Source of the DNA: Lientehia sp934351765 | GTDB taxonomy: Bacteria > Bacillota > Clostridia > Lachnospirales > Lachnospiraceae | Assembly (NCBI RefSeq): GCF_052118925.1 | Contig: NZ_JBQKGG010000013.1 | Coordinates: 1-64,000, forward strand | Reading direction: 5' to 3' | Length of the DNA stretch: 64,000 nucleotides | Part shown: positions 7,896-16,910 of the stretch, in pieces | Numbering within the stretch: position 1 is the stretch's first letter | Layout: the number at the start of each line of letters is the position of its first letter | The notes under the pieces: model-generated | Databases searched by the model: none | The model's input: only the letters and a program-made list of their open reading frames with translations | Told to the model about the DNA's origin: nothing | Translations under genes and position numbers: made by a program

Positions 7896-10187
7896 TTAAT
7901 GATTTGCCTTATAGTAATTGATCAGGCAGCCGTCCAGAATGATCTGGCGCTCGTCATCCGTCAGGTCTCCGAGACGGAGCGTGAGCTCCTTCATGCCGTC
8001 ACCGGTCACATACGCCCTGATCTCGCTCTGCTTCTCTTCTACGGCTTTCCGGATTCCGGGAACAAACAGCCAGTCTCCGTTCTTAAAGGGCAGGTCTCCC
8101 TTATCGATCAGGAACGGAAGCATGCCCCAGTTGATCAGGTTAGAGCGGTACCGCTTAGTGGCATATTCATTGGCCACATTGGCCCAGCCGCCCAGAACCT
8201 TCTGGCAGGACGCCGCCTGCTCTCTTGCCGATCCGTCGCCCGGCTTCACGGCAAAGATGGTGCTGCCGATTCCGGTATTCTCCCGTCCGGCATCCTCGAA
8301 CCTTGTGCGGACAGCGTTCATAGCCTCGCCCGCCTCCGGAAGCACCTGGCAGGGACGCTCACCGCGGATTCTTGCCTTCTCCGCCGCCTGAACCTCTTTC
8401 GCACGTCCCACATACGCAGGATCCTTTCTGGACAGGGTAAACTCTGCCAGTCCGAGAGGATTGGAACGATAGGAAGAGGTCTCGCCGGAAGGGATCAGCT
8501 CATCGGTGGTCGTTACGGGATCATGGATCTCGGAAACCACCTTCAGGAGCAGGTTCTCAGTCAACGCCGACATCTCCGGCCAGTCCTTGATATTGGGACC
8601 GAACTGGATCTCCACCGAGGGATCCGCCACGCCCTTGCTGTCAAAGACACGGTTTTCATAAATGGTCTTATCAAAGAAGTACTTCGGCTTCGTGTAATTT
8701 ACATCAATATCCGTGGCCGGTGTCAGACGGCCCTTGTTGACTGCTGTTGCTGCGATGGAACGCGCATCCATAAGGGCAACCGAAGCGATCTGTCCGCTCT
8801 GGAGCTTGGAGCCCTCCCGGTTGGGGAAGTTTCTGGTGGAATGACGGATACTGAACGCATTGTTTGCCGGCGTGTCACCCGCACCGAAGCAGGGGCCGCA
8901 GAATGCGGTCTTTAACACAGCACCGGTCTCCATGAGCTTCGCCGCCGCACCGTTCTTGATCAGTTCCATGTAAACCGGCATACTTGCCGGGTATACGCTG
9001 AGGGTGAAGGCTCCGTTTCCGATGCTTGCACCTGCCAGAATATCCGCCGCATCACAGATGTTCTCAAAGCCGCCGCCTGCGCAGCCTGCGATGATTCCCT
9101 GCTCCACATAGAACTTTCCGTCACGGACCTTATCCGCCAGACTGTAATCCACCGCGCCGCCGAGGCTTACCTTGGCCCGCTTCTCCACATCGGCCAGGAT
9201 ATCCGTCAGGTTTGCATTAACCTCCTCGATGGTATAGGTATTGCTGGGATGGAACGGCATGGCGATCATGGGCTTCACTCTGCTCAGATCTACCTCCACG
9301 ATTCCGTCGTAGTATGCCGTTTTCCCCGGCTTTAATTCCTTATAATCCGCTTCCCGTCCATGGATCTCATAGAATTCACGGATCTTCTCATCGGTGGTCC
9401 AGATGGAAGACAGGCAGGTGGTCTCTGTGGTCATAACGTCCACACCGATCCGGAAATCTGCGCTTAAATTCTCTACTCCAGGTCCGACAAACTCCATAAC
9501 CTTATTGTTTACATATCCGTTCGCAAACACCGCACCGATGATGGCCAGCGCCACGTCCTGAGGACCAACGCCCTTTTCCGGCTTTCCGGTCAGATAAATG
9601 CCCACAACACCGGGCATGTTGATATCATAGGTCTTTCCGAGGAGCTGCTTTACCAGCTCCGGTCCACCCTCACCCATGGCCATGGTTCCCAGCGCACCGT
9701 AACGGGTATGGCTGTCCGAGCCCAGGATCATTCTTCCGCAGCCCGCCAGCATCTCTCTGGCAAACTGATGGATGACTGCCTGATGAGGGGGCACATACAC
9801 GCCGCCGTATTTCTTCGCACAGGTAAGGCCAAACATATGGTCATCCTCATTGATGGTTCCGCCTACGGCGCAGAGGCTGTTGTGGCAGTTGGTCAGCACA
9901 TACGGCACCGGAAACTTCTCCAGTCCGCTGGCCCTTGCCGTCTGAATAATTCCCACGAAAGTAATATCATGAGATGTCAGCTTATCAAACTTTACTTTCA
10001 GCTTGTCCATGCTCCCGGACGTATTATGTGCCGCCAGGATTCCGTAAGCCATGGTCTGCTTCGCTGCCTCTGCCCGGTCCGGACATGCACCCAGCTCTCC
10101 TGCCAGCTTCGCTCTCCCTGCTTCATCATCAGGAACCAGCTCTGTTCCGTTTATCAGGTAAGCTCCCTGCTTCCATAAGGTAACCAT
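7896..10187 (-). CDS. Aconitase-superfamily hydratase (YbhJ-like)
   Basis: A 763-aa member of the aconitase superfamily that resembles the YbhJ-type hydratase branch rather than AcnA/AcnB. The three Fe-S ligand cysteines are in place: one in EQGIIAGCAGGGFEN and two in AFCGPCFGAGDT. Other aconitase-like parts are LGSDSHTRYGALGTMAMGEGG near residue 158 and SIRHSTRNFPNREG after the cysteines. A C-terminal swivel-type domain follows (INWGMLPFLIDKGDLPFKNGDW). It should bind [4Fe-4S] and interconvert a hydroxy-acid and an unsaturated acid in the cytoplasm; the true substrate is not established for this branch. It has its own sigma-A promoter and stands alone, with no citrate-cycle genes next to it. 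Confidence 0.85.
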   Translation of the reverse strand: MVTLWKQGAYLINGTELVPDDEAGRAKLAGELGACPDRAEAAKQTMAYGILAAHNTSGSMDKLKVKFDKLTSHDITFVGIIQTARASGLEKFPVPYVLTNCHNSLCAVGGTINEDDHMFGLTCAKKYGGVYVPPHQAVIHQFAREMLAGCGRMILGSDSHTRYGALGTMAMGEGGPELVKQLLGKTYDINMPGVVGIYLTGKPEKGVGPQDVALAIIGAVFANGYVNNKVMEFVGPGVENLSADFRIGVDVMTTETTCLSSIWTTDEKIREFYEIHGREADYKELKPGKTAYYDGIVEVDLSRVKPMIAMPFHPSNTYTIEEVNANLTDILADVEKRAKVSLGGAVDYSLADKVRDGKFYVEQGIIAGCAGGGFENICDAADILAGASIGNGAFTLSVYPASMPVYMELIKNGAAAKLMETGAVLKTAFCGPCFGAGDTPANNAFSIRHSTRNFPNREGSKLQSGQIASVALMDARSIAATAVNKGRLTPATDIDVNYTKPKYFFDKTIYENRVFDSKGVADPSVEIQFGPNIKDWPEMSALTENLLLKVVSEIHDPVTTTDELIPSGETSSYRSNPLGLAEFTLSRKDPAYVGRAKEVQAAEKARIRGERPCQVLPEAGEAMNAVRTRFEDAGRENTGIGSTIFAVKPGDGSAREQAASCQKVLGGWANVANEYATKRYRSNLINWGMLPFLIDKGDLPFKNGDWLFVPGIRKAVEEKQSEIRAYVTGDGMKELTLRLGDLTDDERQIILDGCLINYYKANH

Positions 10188-10237
10188 TTTTAGTCCTCCT
10201 TGTATGCTGTCATTTCCAGTCGTTTTACACTGGTATC

Positions 10238-10266
10238 ATTATCATAAAATTTTCCTTACAAGTCAA
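10238..10266 (-). promoter_or_regulatory. Sigma-A promoter of the hydratase gene
   Basis: Minus strand: TTGACT (10266-10261), a 17-base spacer and GATAAT (10243-10238), about 50 bases upstream of the hydratase start and just past the end of the histidine kinase gene. Confidence 0.6.
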
Positions 10267-10292
10267 GAGAAAGCTCCTATTTCCGATATGTT

Positions 10293-13199
10293 TTATCCCT
10301 TCAGCAGTCCACTGCTTTTCAGCTCTTCCATTGCCTCTCTTAAAAACTCTGCCTCGGCTTCGGCTTCTTCTTTGCTTCCACCGCCGATCTGCGCCGGAGA
10401 CTCCGTCCGGACGGCAGTTCTGTCTCCGGACTCCGAAGCTGATTCCGTTCTGTGATCCGTTCCGGTTTCTGCGCCTGTTCCGCTATCAGCCTCTGTTTCC
10501 TTTTCTGAAGCCGTTTCCATCTCCGGTTCTTCCGGTGCCAGTTCAAACTGGACAGAGACCTGGAAAAGATCGCCGTTCAGATAGATCTCAAAGATGCCAT
10601 TCTGAAGCCTGGTGAGGCTTTGGGCGATGGAAAGGCCAAGGCCGCTGCCCTCGGTGGTTCGGGACGAATCGCCGCGGATGAACCGCTCCGTCAGCTCCTC
10701 TGCGGAAATATTCAGTTCCGTCTCGGAAATATTTTTCATGGTAAAGCAGGCATAGCCGTCTGCCTCCTCAACGCTCACATAAACCCTGGTTCCCGGCATG
10801 GCATACTTCTTTGTATTCTGGAATAAATTTTCAATGATCCGCCAGGTCCGCCGCCCATCCACGATCACCGGAAGCGGATGCTCGGGGAACGAGGTTACCT
10901 CCGTCAGCTTCCGTTCCGCAAACTTCTCCTCAAACTCACCGCAGGCCTGCTTTACCAGCTCCACAAAATTCAGCCGTTCCAGATGGAGCGTCAGATTTCC
11001 GGAGCTCGCCCTTGATGCCTCCACAAGATCCTCCGTCAGGTTTTTCAGCCGCTGGGACTTCTGATCCAGCACCTCCAGATACCGCTTCAACCGCTCATTG
11101 GTGATATTTTCCCGCTTCATCAGATCCACATAATTGATGATGGAGGTCAGCGGAGTCTTAATATCATGGGACACGTTGGTGATCAGATCTGCCTTCATGC
11201 GCTCGCTCTTTACGGCTGTGTCCACCGCATCCTGAAGCCCGGCTCCGATGTTGTTGATACATTCCACCAGCTTTTTATTGCTGCCGGTCATGCCATTTTC
11301 ATCGATCACATAATCCAGATTTCCCTCTGCGATTTTCTGCACACCCTCCAGGATCTTCTGACGCTTGACCTCCGACCATAACACGAAGCCTGCTGTTCCG
11401 AGCTGACCGCCCGTAAACACCAGAATCGCTGTGAAATACAACGGATGAGATCCCCATAGCCGGCTGATGGCAATAAACATGCACAGAGGGATCGTGAACA
11501 TCCAGTAAAGAACAATGAATCCGGCGGTTTTCAGACTGACCGGCCAGCTCTGCACCATAGCTCCGATCCAGCTTCCGATTTTCATGCTCAGCTTCCGCAG
11601 CAGGCTGTTCTTCCATAAAATACCGGCCTTCAGCCGCTTTACCATACTGAAAAATCCGATCAGTCCGATAATGAGCGAAACGGCCGCCGAAATTATGGAC
11701 ATGATATCATAGATCATTCGGGATGTGAAAAAATTGTAGGCAAGAACCCGTGCCAGGATTCCGCCAAACCAGACAATCACCAGCATTCCGCCGATAATCA
11801 GAGCTACTGCCGGTTCTGTCGGCCACTGATCGAATTTATCCAGCCAGATCCCGTCATAATCTTCCTGATGCCCTACCGATGCCAGAAGATAGATGAACGA
11901 CGGTACCACGCCTAAAAATCCGCCGATGATTGCAAATAACGACAGGATCAGGATCGGACGGCAGCTTGCAAAATCCGCCGACTGCAGGCTGTAATCATCC
12001 CGGACCGGATATGTGGTGTCCAGCGCCACAAGAAACGATGCACCCTTTTGCGTTCCCACCAGCGAAGAGGAAAGATATTCCAGACTTGACGCCGACGGCT
12101 CCGCCTTTTCGAAATTTGTATGGATCCGGTGGCTGTCACTTTCATAGGAAACGTATTTTTCCAGCTTCATCAGCTCCGACTCAGGCAGCTCCGTGTTGCT
12201 TTCCCAAAGATTCATGCTGTCATCACGGACAATGTAGCGCAGGTTGGTCTCCTCCGCATCCAGCCGGTTCTTAAGTCTGTAAAAGGTATCCAGCCTGTCC
12301 TGGGCTGTGTCACATGCCTCCAGAAGCGTCTCCTGCTCATGGATCTCCTTCTGCTGGATATAATCATGGAGCAGAAGGACCCGCTGGCCCGGATAGATCA
12401 GGATCTCCGCCGAATTTTCCAGTGCGTAGCGCTGCGGCCACTGATCTCCGTAATAATTTTCCCAGCCATTGGCCTTTACAATGGCCTCCCGGCTGTCATT
12501 ATCCATGGTAAACCATTCGCTTTCCAGCGCATCCAGCTCTTTCTGTTCTTCGTCCGAAATCTTATCCCGGTCATAATCCTCGCCGCTGATCATGCCGGCA
12601 TACAATACCGAAAACTGATCCAGATACTGATCCAGCCACGCCTGGGAGCCGACCTGCTCCTTCACATCCTCATAAAAGCTGTAGGAGGAGGACGCCGTCT
12701 CATCGGTCTCTGCCTCATAGGATCCGTCTTTCATCTGCGTGGGCGCACTGTCTCCTCCTGTATGATCCGCAGAATCCTCCGTCCAGGTCTCCGACTCGCT
12801 GTATAGCTGTCCGCCTTCCGATCCATACTGATTTTCATAATAGCTGTTGATGATCGTCTGGATTTTCTGGAGATCCCTCAGGCAGAGATTATAATCCGTT
12901 CCGTTGATCCTGGCCGTGTAAAGCGGCGTCCGGATATTTTCCTCGTCCCGGTTTCCAAACACCTGGGACAATGCCGTCAGTTCAAAGATCTGATCCACAT
13001 CGTCAAGCATGTTCCATTCCAGCGTCTCCGTATCCTCATACCGCTCCGTAGTCAGCAGCTCCTTTTTGCTGAACAGATATTTGCTGAAATTGTTGACATA
13101 ATAAAGTCCGAAGCTTCCTGCCATAATGATCCCCATGAAAAGGATAAACAAAAACAGCACCCTTATTTTCTTTCTCCGCGTATAGCTTCGTCCCTTCAC
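10293..13199 (-). CDS. Sensor histidine kinase with large ectodomain
   Basis: A 968-aa membrane kinase starting with GTG at 13199 behind AGGAGG. Layout: a basic N-terminus and one membrane segment (about 13-33); an extracytoplasmic region of some 370 residues rich in acidic and aromatic residues; a block of five or so membrane helices (about 410-610); a HAMP-like linker; the phosphoacceptor box ADLITNVSHDIKTPLTSIINYV; an ATP-binding domain with FIRGDSSRTTEGSGLGLSIAQSL. A long acidic Glu/Thr/Gly tail is unusual. The ectodomain matches no sensor family I can name. It is 31 bases downstream of its response regulator and co-transcribed with it. Confidence 0.9.
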   Translation of the reverse strand: MKGRSYTRRKKIRVLFLFILFMGIIMAGSFGLYYVNNFSKYLFSKKELLTTERYEDTETLEWNMLDDVDQIFELTALSQVFGNRDEENIRTPLYTARINGTDYNLCLRDLQKIQTIINSYYENQYGSEGGQLYSESETWTEDSADHTGGDSAPTQMKDGSYEAETDETASSSYSFYEDVKEQVGSQAWLDQYLDQFSVLYAGMISGEDYDRDKISDEEQKELDALESEWFTMDNDSREAIVKANGWENYYGDQWPQRYALENSAEILIYPGQRVLLLHDYIQQKEIHEQETLLEACDTAQDRLDTFYRLKNRLDAEETNLRYIVRDDSMNLWESNTELPESELMKLEKYVSYESDSHRIHTNFEKAEPSASSLEYLSSSLVGTQKGASFLVALDTTYPVRDDYSLQSADFASCRPILILSLFAIIGGFLGVVPSFIYLLASVGHQEDYDGIWLDKFDQWPTEPAVALIIGGMLVIVWFGGILARVLAYNFFTSRMIYDIMSIISAAVSLIIGLIGFFSMVKRLKAGILWKNSLLRKLSMKIGSWIGAMVQSWPVSLKTAGFIVLYWMFTIPLCMFIAISRLWGSHPLYFTAILVFTGGQLGTAGFVLWSEVKRQKILEGVQKIAEGNLDYVIDENGMTGSNKKLVECINNIGAGLQDAVDTAVKSERMKADLITNVSHDIKTPLTSIINYVDLMKRENITNERLKRYLEVLDQKSQRLKNLTEDLVEASRASSGNLTLHLERLNFVELVKQACGEFEEKFAERKLTEVTSFPEHPLPVIVDGRRTWRIIENLFQNTKKYAMPGTRVYVSVEEADGYACFTMKNISETELNISAEELTERFIRGDSSRTTEGSGLGLSIAQSLTRLQNGIFEIYLNGDLFQVSVQFELAPEEPEMETASEKETEADSGTGAETGTDHRTESASESGDRTAVRTESPAQIGGGSKEEAEAEAEFLREAMEELKSSGLLKG

Positions 13200-13230
13200 C
13201 GCAAACCTCCTGCTACAGCTTTTCTGCCTT

Positions 13231-13932
13231 CTACAGCTTTTCTACCTTATATCCGACCCCCCAGACAACCTTTAAATAGGTGGGGTTTTTCGGATTGATC
13301 TCAATCTTCTCCCGGATATGACGGATATGGACCGCCACCGTATTGTCCACACCGATGGCCTCCTCATTCCAGATATTTTCATAAATCTGCTCGATGGAAA
13401 AGACCTTTCCGGCGTTCATAACAAGAAACCGGAGAATGTTATACTCCATGGGGGTTAACTTGACCGGTTCACCCTCCAGCGTGACCTCCTTGGTGTCGTC
13501 ATTGATGCATAAACCGCCGGTTTTGTGGATCGTCTCACTGTTTTCCATGGCAAGCGTCCCCAGCTTCGTGTAGCGGCGCACCTGGGATTTTACCCGGGCC
13601 ACCAGCTCCAGCGGATTAAAAGGCTTCGTGATATAGTCATCGGCCCCGATGTTCAGCCCCAGGATCTTGTCCACATCCTCGGATTTTGCCGACAGGATAA
13701 TGATCGGCACGCTGCTCGTCTCGCGGATCTTTAACGTCGCCCGGATTCCGTCCAGCCTGGGCATCATGACATCCATGAGCACCAGCTCCACTTTATTCTC
13801 TGCCAGCAGGCGGATCGCTTCTTCACCGTCATATGCCTTTAATACCTGGTAGCCCTCCTGCCTCAGATAAATGTCGATCGCCTCCACGATCTCCCGGTCA
13901 TCATCGCATACCAGTACCGTAATTTCATCCAT
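13231..13932 (-). CDS. OmpR/PhoB-family response regulator
   Basis: A 233-aa two-domain regulator. The ATG at 13932 is preferred to one 8 codons upstream because GGAGGGG sits 6 bases before it. The receiver domain shows the acidic pair (VCDDDRE), the phosphoacceptor in LVLMDVMMPRLDG and the lysine in ADDYITKPFNPLELVAR. The C-terminal winged helix has LTPMEYNILRFLVMNAGKVFSIEQIYENIW and AVHIRHIREKIEINPKNPTYLKVVWGVGYK. It partners with the large kinase encoded directly downstream. Targets are unknown; no repeated operator was recognised nearby. Confidence 0.93.
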   Translation of the reverse strand: MDEITVLVCDDDREIVEAIDIYLRQEGYQVLKAYDGEEAIRLLAENKVELVLMDVMMPRLDGIRATLKIRETSSVPIIILSAKSEDVDKILGLNIGADDYITKPFNPLELVARVKSQVRRYTKLGTLAMENSETIHKTGGLCINDDTKEVTLEGEPVKLTPMEYNILRFLVMNAGKVFSIEQIYENIWNEEAIGVDNTVAVHIRHIREKIEINPKNPTYLKVVWGVGYKVEKL

Positions 13933-14034
13933 GCTTTCCCCTCCTGCATTTTTCACAAGCTAAGCCTATTTTACCAGTCGATTCTTAATAACCGCCTCAG
14001 ATTTTCTTTATTTTTTCCGAAACAGCCTCTGCCT

Positions 14035-14703
14035 CTATCGTCCCTTGGCGATCTCCAGAATCTCTCCGGTCGTTTCCACTACATAGACAGCGCCGGTGGC
14101 CTCCAGTTCTCCGCGTCCCCGGAAGCCCCACGCAACGCCAACGGTATCCATACCGGCATTGGCTCCTGTCTTCATATCGGTTCCAGAATCACCGATATAA
14201 AGCATTTCCTCCGGAGCAAGCTTCATAAGACCCGAGATCTCCAGTGCGCTTGTCGGATCCGGCTTCTTCGGAATCCCCTGGCGCTCACCAAACACAGCCA
14301 CAAACGGTACCTCCGGGAACAGCTTCTTCACCAGCTTTTCCGTGTAATCCGTCCGCTTGTTGGAATTAACTGCCACCTGGATCCCATGGGCTTCCAGATC
14401 ATGCAGCAGCTCCCGGATTCCCTCGTAAGGACAGCTCTTGTTCTGGTAACGCCGGTCATAGGCAGCCACGAAATGGGTCAGCATCTCATCGATCACTGCA
14501 CTGTCCTCCCGTCTGTCCGCCGGAACGCTGTTTTCCATCAGATTCCGGAATCCGCGCCCCACCTTCATGCGGTAGTCGTCCACCTGCCAGGTGGGATAAC
14601 CCATGGCTGTCAGCGCATCGTTCACGCTGTCCGCCAGATCCTCCAGGGTATTTACCAGTGTTCCGTCCAGGTCAAAAATAATTCCTTTATATGTCTTTTT
14701 CAT
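14035..14703 (-). CDS. HAD-family phosphatase, phosphoglycolate phosphatase-like
   Basis: A 222-aa HAD hydrolase. Motif I is FDLDGTLVNT (two catalytic aspartates), the lysine motif is in GIPKKPDPT and motif IV is YIGDSGTDMKTGANAGM. A C1-type helical cap follows motif I, as in Gph and pyrophosphatase-like members that clear phosphoglycolate or other small phosphoesters. The exact substrate cannot be told from sequence. It lies 25 bases downstream of the XRE/repeat protein gene on the same strand, so they may share a message. Confidence 0.85.
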   Translation of the reverse strand: MKKTYKGIIFDLDGTLVNTLEDLADSVNDALTAMGYPTWQVDDYRMKVGRGFRNLMENSVPADRREDSAVIDEMLTHFVAAYDRRYQNKSCPYEGIRELLHDLEAHGIQVAVNSNKRTDYTEKLVKKLFPEVPFVAVFGERQGIPKKPDPTSALEISGLMKLAPEEMLYIGDSGTDMKTGANAGMDTVGVAWGFRGRGELEATGAVYVVETTGEILEIAKGR

Positions 14704-14728
14704 GACTGTTCTCCTCGTATATTCTTAT

Positions 14729-16705
14729 TTAGTCCAAGTAAACCGGCGGTTCATAATCCTTTCCCAGAAGCGCCCGCTTCCGGATCTGGAAATTATTGAA
14801 CGCCCGCTCATTCTGCTCGATCCACCGGTGCTCGTCACTGTCATAAACTAACAGCGTATCCGGCTTTGACGGATGGTGCATCACCGTGTTTGTCTCATAC
14901 TCCCGCCCCGTGGCAGGATCCACCGTCGGAAGTCCGGCTGCTTCCTCCTTTGCTTCCGCTTCGGCCGCAGCCCTTTCTGCCGCTTCGGCTTCCTTCCTTG
15001 CACGCCGCTCCTCCGGTGTCAGAAACAGCGGCTTTTCCAGGGTCTTCTGTACGGCAGCATCCCATTCCGCCAGCTTTTTGCCCAGATCCGGCTCTTCCTT
15101 TGTCTCTCCGAAATCGGGAATACGATCCTCCGACTCATCATAAGCAATATCCGCCAGCTCGTCCTCCGGGATTTCATAAAATCCGTTGTACGCCGGCTCC
15201 TCCGGCTCCTCCTCCCGCTCGATCACATACGGAGCCGATACGTAGGAGACATCTCCGCCGGGGATAGATGACATGGAGTGATAATCGATGGGAGCATGAC
15301 CGCCGTCCCCGGTTTCATCTGTATCCTCATCCCCGGTTTCCGATTCCATTCCGCTTTCGGAACCCTCGCCGCTGCTTTCTTCCCGTTTGATCGAATACGG
15401 CGCCGATACGCCGGATACATCTCCGCCGTCCAGCTCATCTAACTCAAAGAATACCGGATCAAGCTGAACCAGCTGCTCCGGATGGATTTCCTCCGGCTGC
15501 TGATCCTGGGGCTTCCCGGACTGCATGGCTTCCCCGGCCTCATATTCGGAGCCTGCAGGATCTGTTTCTGATTCTGCATATTCCGGTACTCCGGCCTTCT
15601 CCGGCTCCACATCTGCATATTCAAGAGCTCCGGCGTTCCCCGGCTCCATATCTGCATATTCCGGCACTCCGGCGTTCCCCGGCTCCATATCTGCATATTC
15701 AGGCACTCCGGCGTCCTCCGGCTCCACATCTGCATATTCCGGCTCCCCGGCGTTCCCCGTCGCTTTGGCATATGGCTCCGGCTTCATCGAAGCTTCCTCG
15801 GATTCCACCTCGATTGGTTCAAATTCCAGCTCCTCAGACGCCTCTGCACTGCCGGCGGATTTCTCTTCCGCCTGTGCCGGCTCCTCCGGGATATGAAGTG
15901 TCGGCCATACTGCTGGGCGCCTGCTTGCCCAGGCCAGTGGATCATTCTGAGGCTCCTGCTGCTTCCGTCCGTTCTCTGCTCCTGCGCTGTTATATCCGCT
16001 TTGCTCCGCGCTTCCGGCTCCGCCTTCCTCCCGAAGCTCACTCTCCACCGACTGGCTCAGTGCCTGCTCAATTTCTTTCAAAAGATCTCCGTTGACCTCA
16101 ACCGCCTGCTCCGGTTCAGTTCCGGTTTTAACGCTCTTTGCCGGCTCCGGCTCAGGCTGCTTCTCTTCTGCCGTCCTCACACCCCATTTTGCCGCTTCCG
16201 GCTCCGGACTTACAGCCGGCTTCAGCACCGCCATGGTTCGTCGTCCGCCTCTTACCAGTCTTCCTCTTCCCTGCACCGCCGTTTTTTCCATCCACGCCGC
16301 AGGCTCCTCCGGTCTCTCCGAGGATTCCCCCGGCTCTCCCACGGGGTTCTCCGGCAGTACCATGGTTTCGTCCGAAAGCACCATGGTCTCATCCGGCAGT
16401 ACCATGGTTTCATCCGAAAGCACCATGGTTTCATCCGAAACCGGATTTGCCGGCATGATGGCCTGCAGGGATGCCACCGTAGCCTCCATGGGATCGATCA
16501 CCGAGATCTGAACCAGACACCCCAGTGCCTGAGCCACCTCCCGCATGTCCTGCTCCTGAAAATTATCCCGGTTCAGCTTCTGCGTCAGGTTCTGCCGTGA
16601 CATCGGCTTCCCCGTCTGTACCTCGATCAGCTCCGCAAGCTGCCGGATCGTCATATTCTTCCGTTTTAAAATAATTTTGATCTGTTCACCAAAAGTCAGT
16701 TCCAT
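14729..16705 (-). CDS. XRE-type HTH protein with long acidic repeat tail
   Basis: A 658-aa product if started at MELTFGEQI (ATG 16705, with AAAGGTG about 10 bases upstream). Residues 1-70 form a Cro/C1-like helix-turn-helix (IKIILKRKNMTIRQLAELIE, then MSRQNLTQKLNRD). The remainder is very rich in Glu, Ala and Pro and lacks predicted membrane segments. It includes four SDETMVL/PDETMVL heptads and four 16-residue EYADxEPxxAG units. A basic patch and a short conserved-looking C-terminal segment (TNTVMHHPSKPDTLLVYDSDEHRWIEQNERAFNNFQ) follow. A DNA-binding scaffold or regulator is possible, but no family beyond the HTH is recognised. Confidence 0.7.
   Translation of the reverse strand: MELTFGEQIKIILKRKNMTIRQLAELIEVQTGKPMSRQNLTQKLNRDNFQEQDMREVAQALGCLVQISVIDPMEATVASLQAIMPANPVSDETMVLSDETMVLPDETMVLSDETMVLPENPVGEPGESSERPEEPAAWMEKTAVQGRGRLVRGGRRTMAVLKPAVSPEPEAAKWGVRTAEEKQPEPEPAKSVKTGTEPEQAVEVNGDLLKEIEQALSQSVESELREEGGAGSAEQSGYNSAGAENGRKQQEPQNDPLAWASRRPAVWPTLHIPEEPAQAEEKSAGSAEASEELEFEPIEVESEEASMKPEPYAKATGNAGEPEYADVEPEDAGVPEYADMEPGNAGVPEYADMEPGNAGALEYADVEPEKAGVPEYAESETDPAGSEYEAGEAMQSGKPQDQQPEEIHPEQLVQLDPVFFELDELDGGDVSGVSAPYSIKREESSGEGSESGMESETGDEDTDETGDGGHAPIDYHSMSSIPGGDVSYVSAPYVIEREEEPEEPAYNGFYEIPEDELADIAYDESEDRIPDFGETKEEPDLGKKLAEWDAAVQKTLEKPLFLTPEERRARKEAEAAERAAAEAEAKEEAAGLPTVDPATGREYETNTVMHHPSKPDTLLVYDSDEHRWIEQNERAFNNFQIRKRALLGKDYEPPVYLD
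15577..15765 (-). repeat. 48-bp coding tandem repeat (16-residue EYAD units)
   Basis: Four to five units encode EYADVEPEDAGVP-like repeats in the XRE/acidic protein. Neighbouring units are nearly identical at the DNA level, so copy number is likely to vary. Confidence 0.75.
16346..16445 (-). repeat. 21-bp coding tandem repeat (DETMVL heptads)
   Basis: Four consecutive heptads alternate SDETMVL and PDETMVL just after the HTH domain of the XRE/acidic protein. The alternation implies duplication of a 42-bp unit. Confidence 0.8.
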
Positions 16706-16910
16706 TCCGGCTAAACACCTTTCTGCTTCATTCCATACTCTAATCAGTATAAACAAATTGTAAGTCAATCAGAAATCTTTGTAAACTTAAAAATTTCTTA
16801 ACCAAACGAATGATTTATGAAAACTCCTCTTTTTTCTCTTTCTTTTTCTTATCCGGCGTTCTATAATAAAACCGATCTGTACATAATCTGTTTTTTGGGG
16901 GATTTTTATT

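Noticed and set aside
7896..10187. Citrate-cycle aconitase AcnA
   Set aside because: Cysteines are right but the length (763 aa) and overall sequence fit the YbhJ-like hydratase branch better, and no citrate-cycle genes are nearby.
15577..16445. CRISPR-like regular repeats
   Set aside because: The repeats lie in an open coding frame, with unit lengths in multiples of three and no unique spacers.
15525..16600. Repetitive frames on both strands at the XRE/acidic gene
   Set aside because: They are other-frame readings of the tandem repeats in the minus-strand gene.
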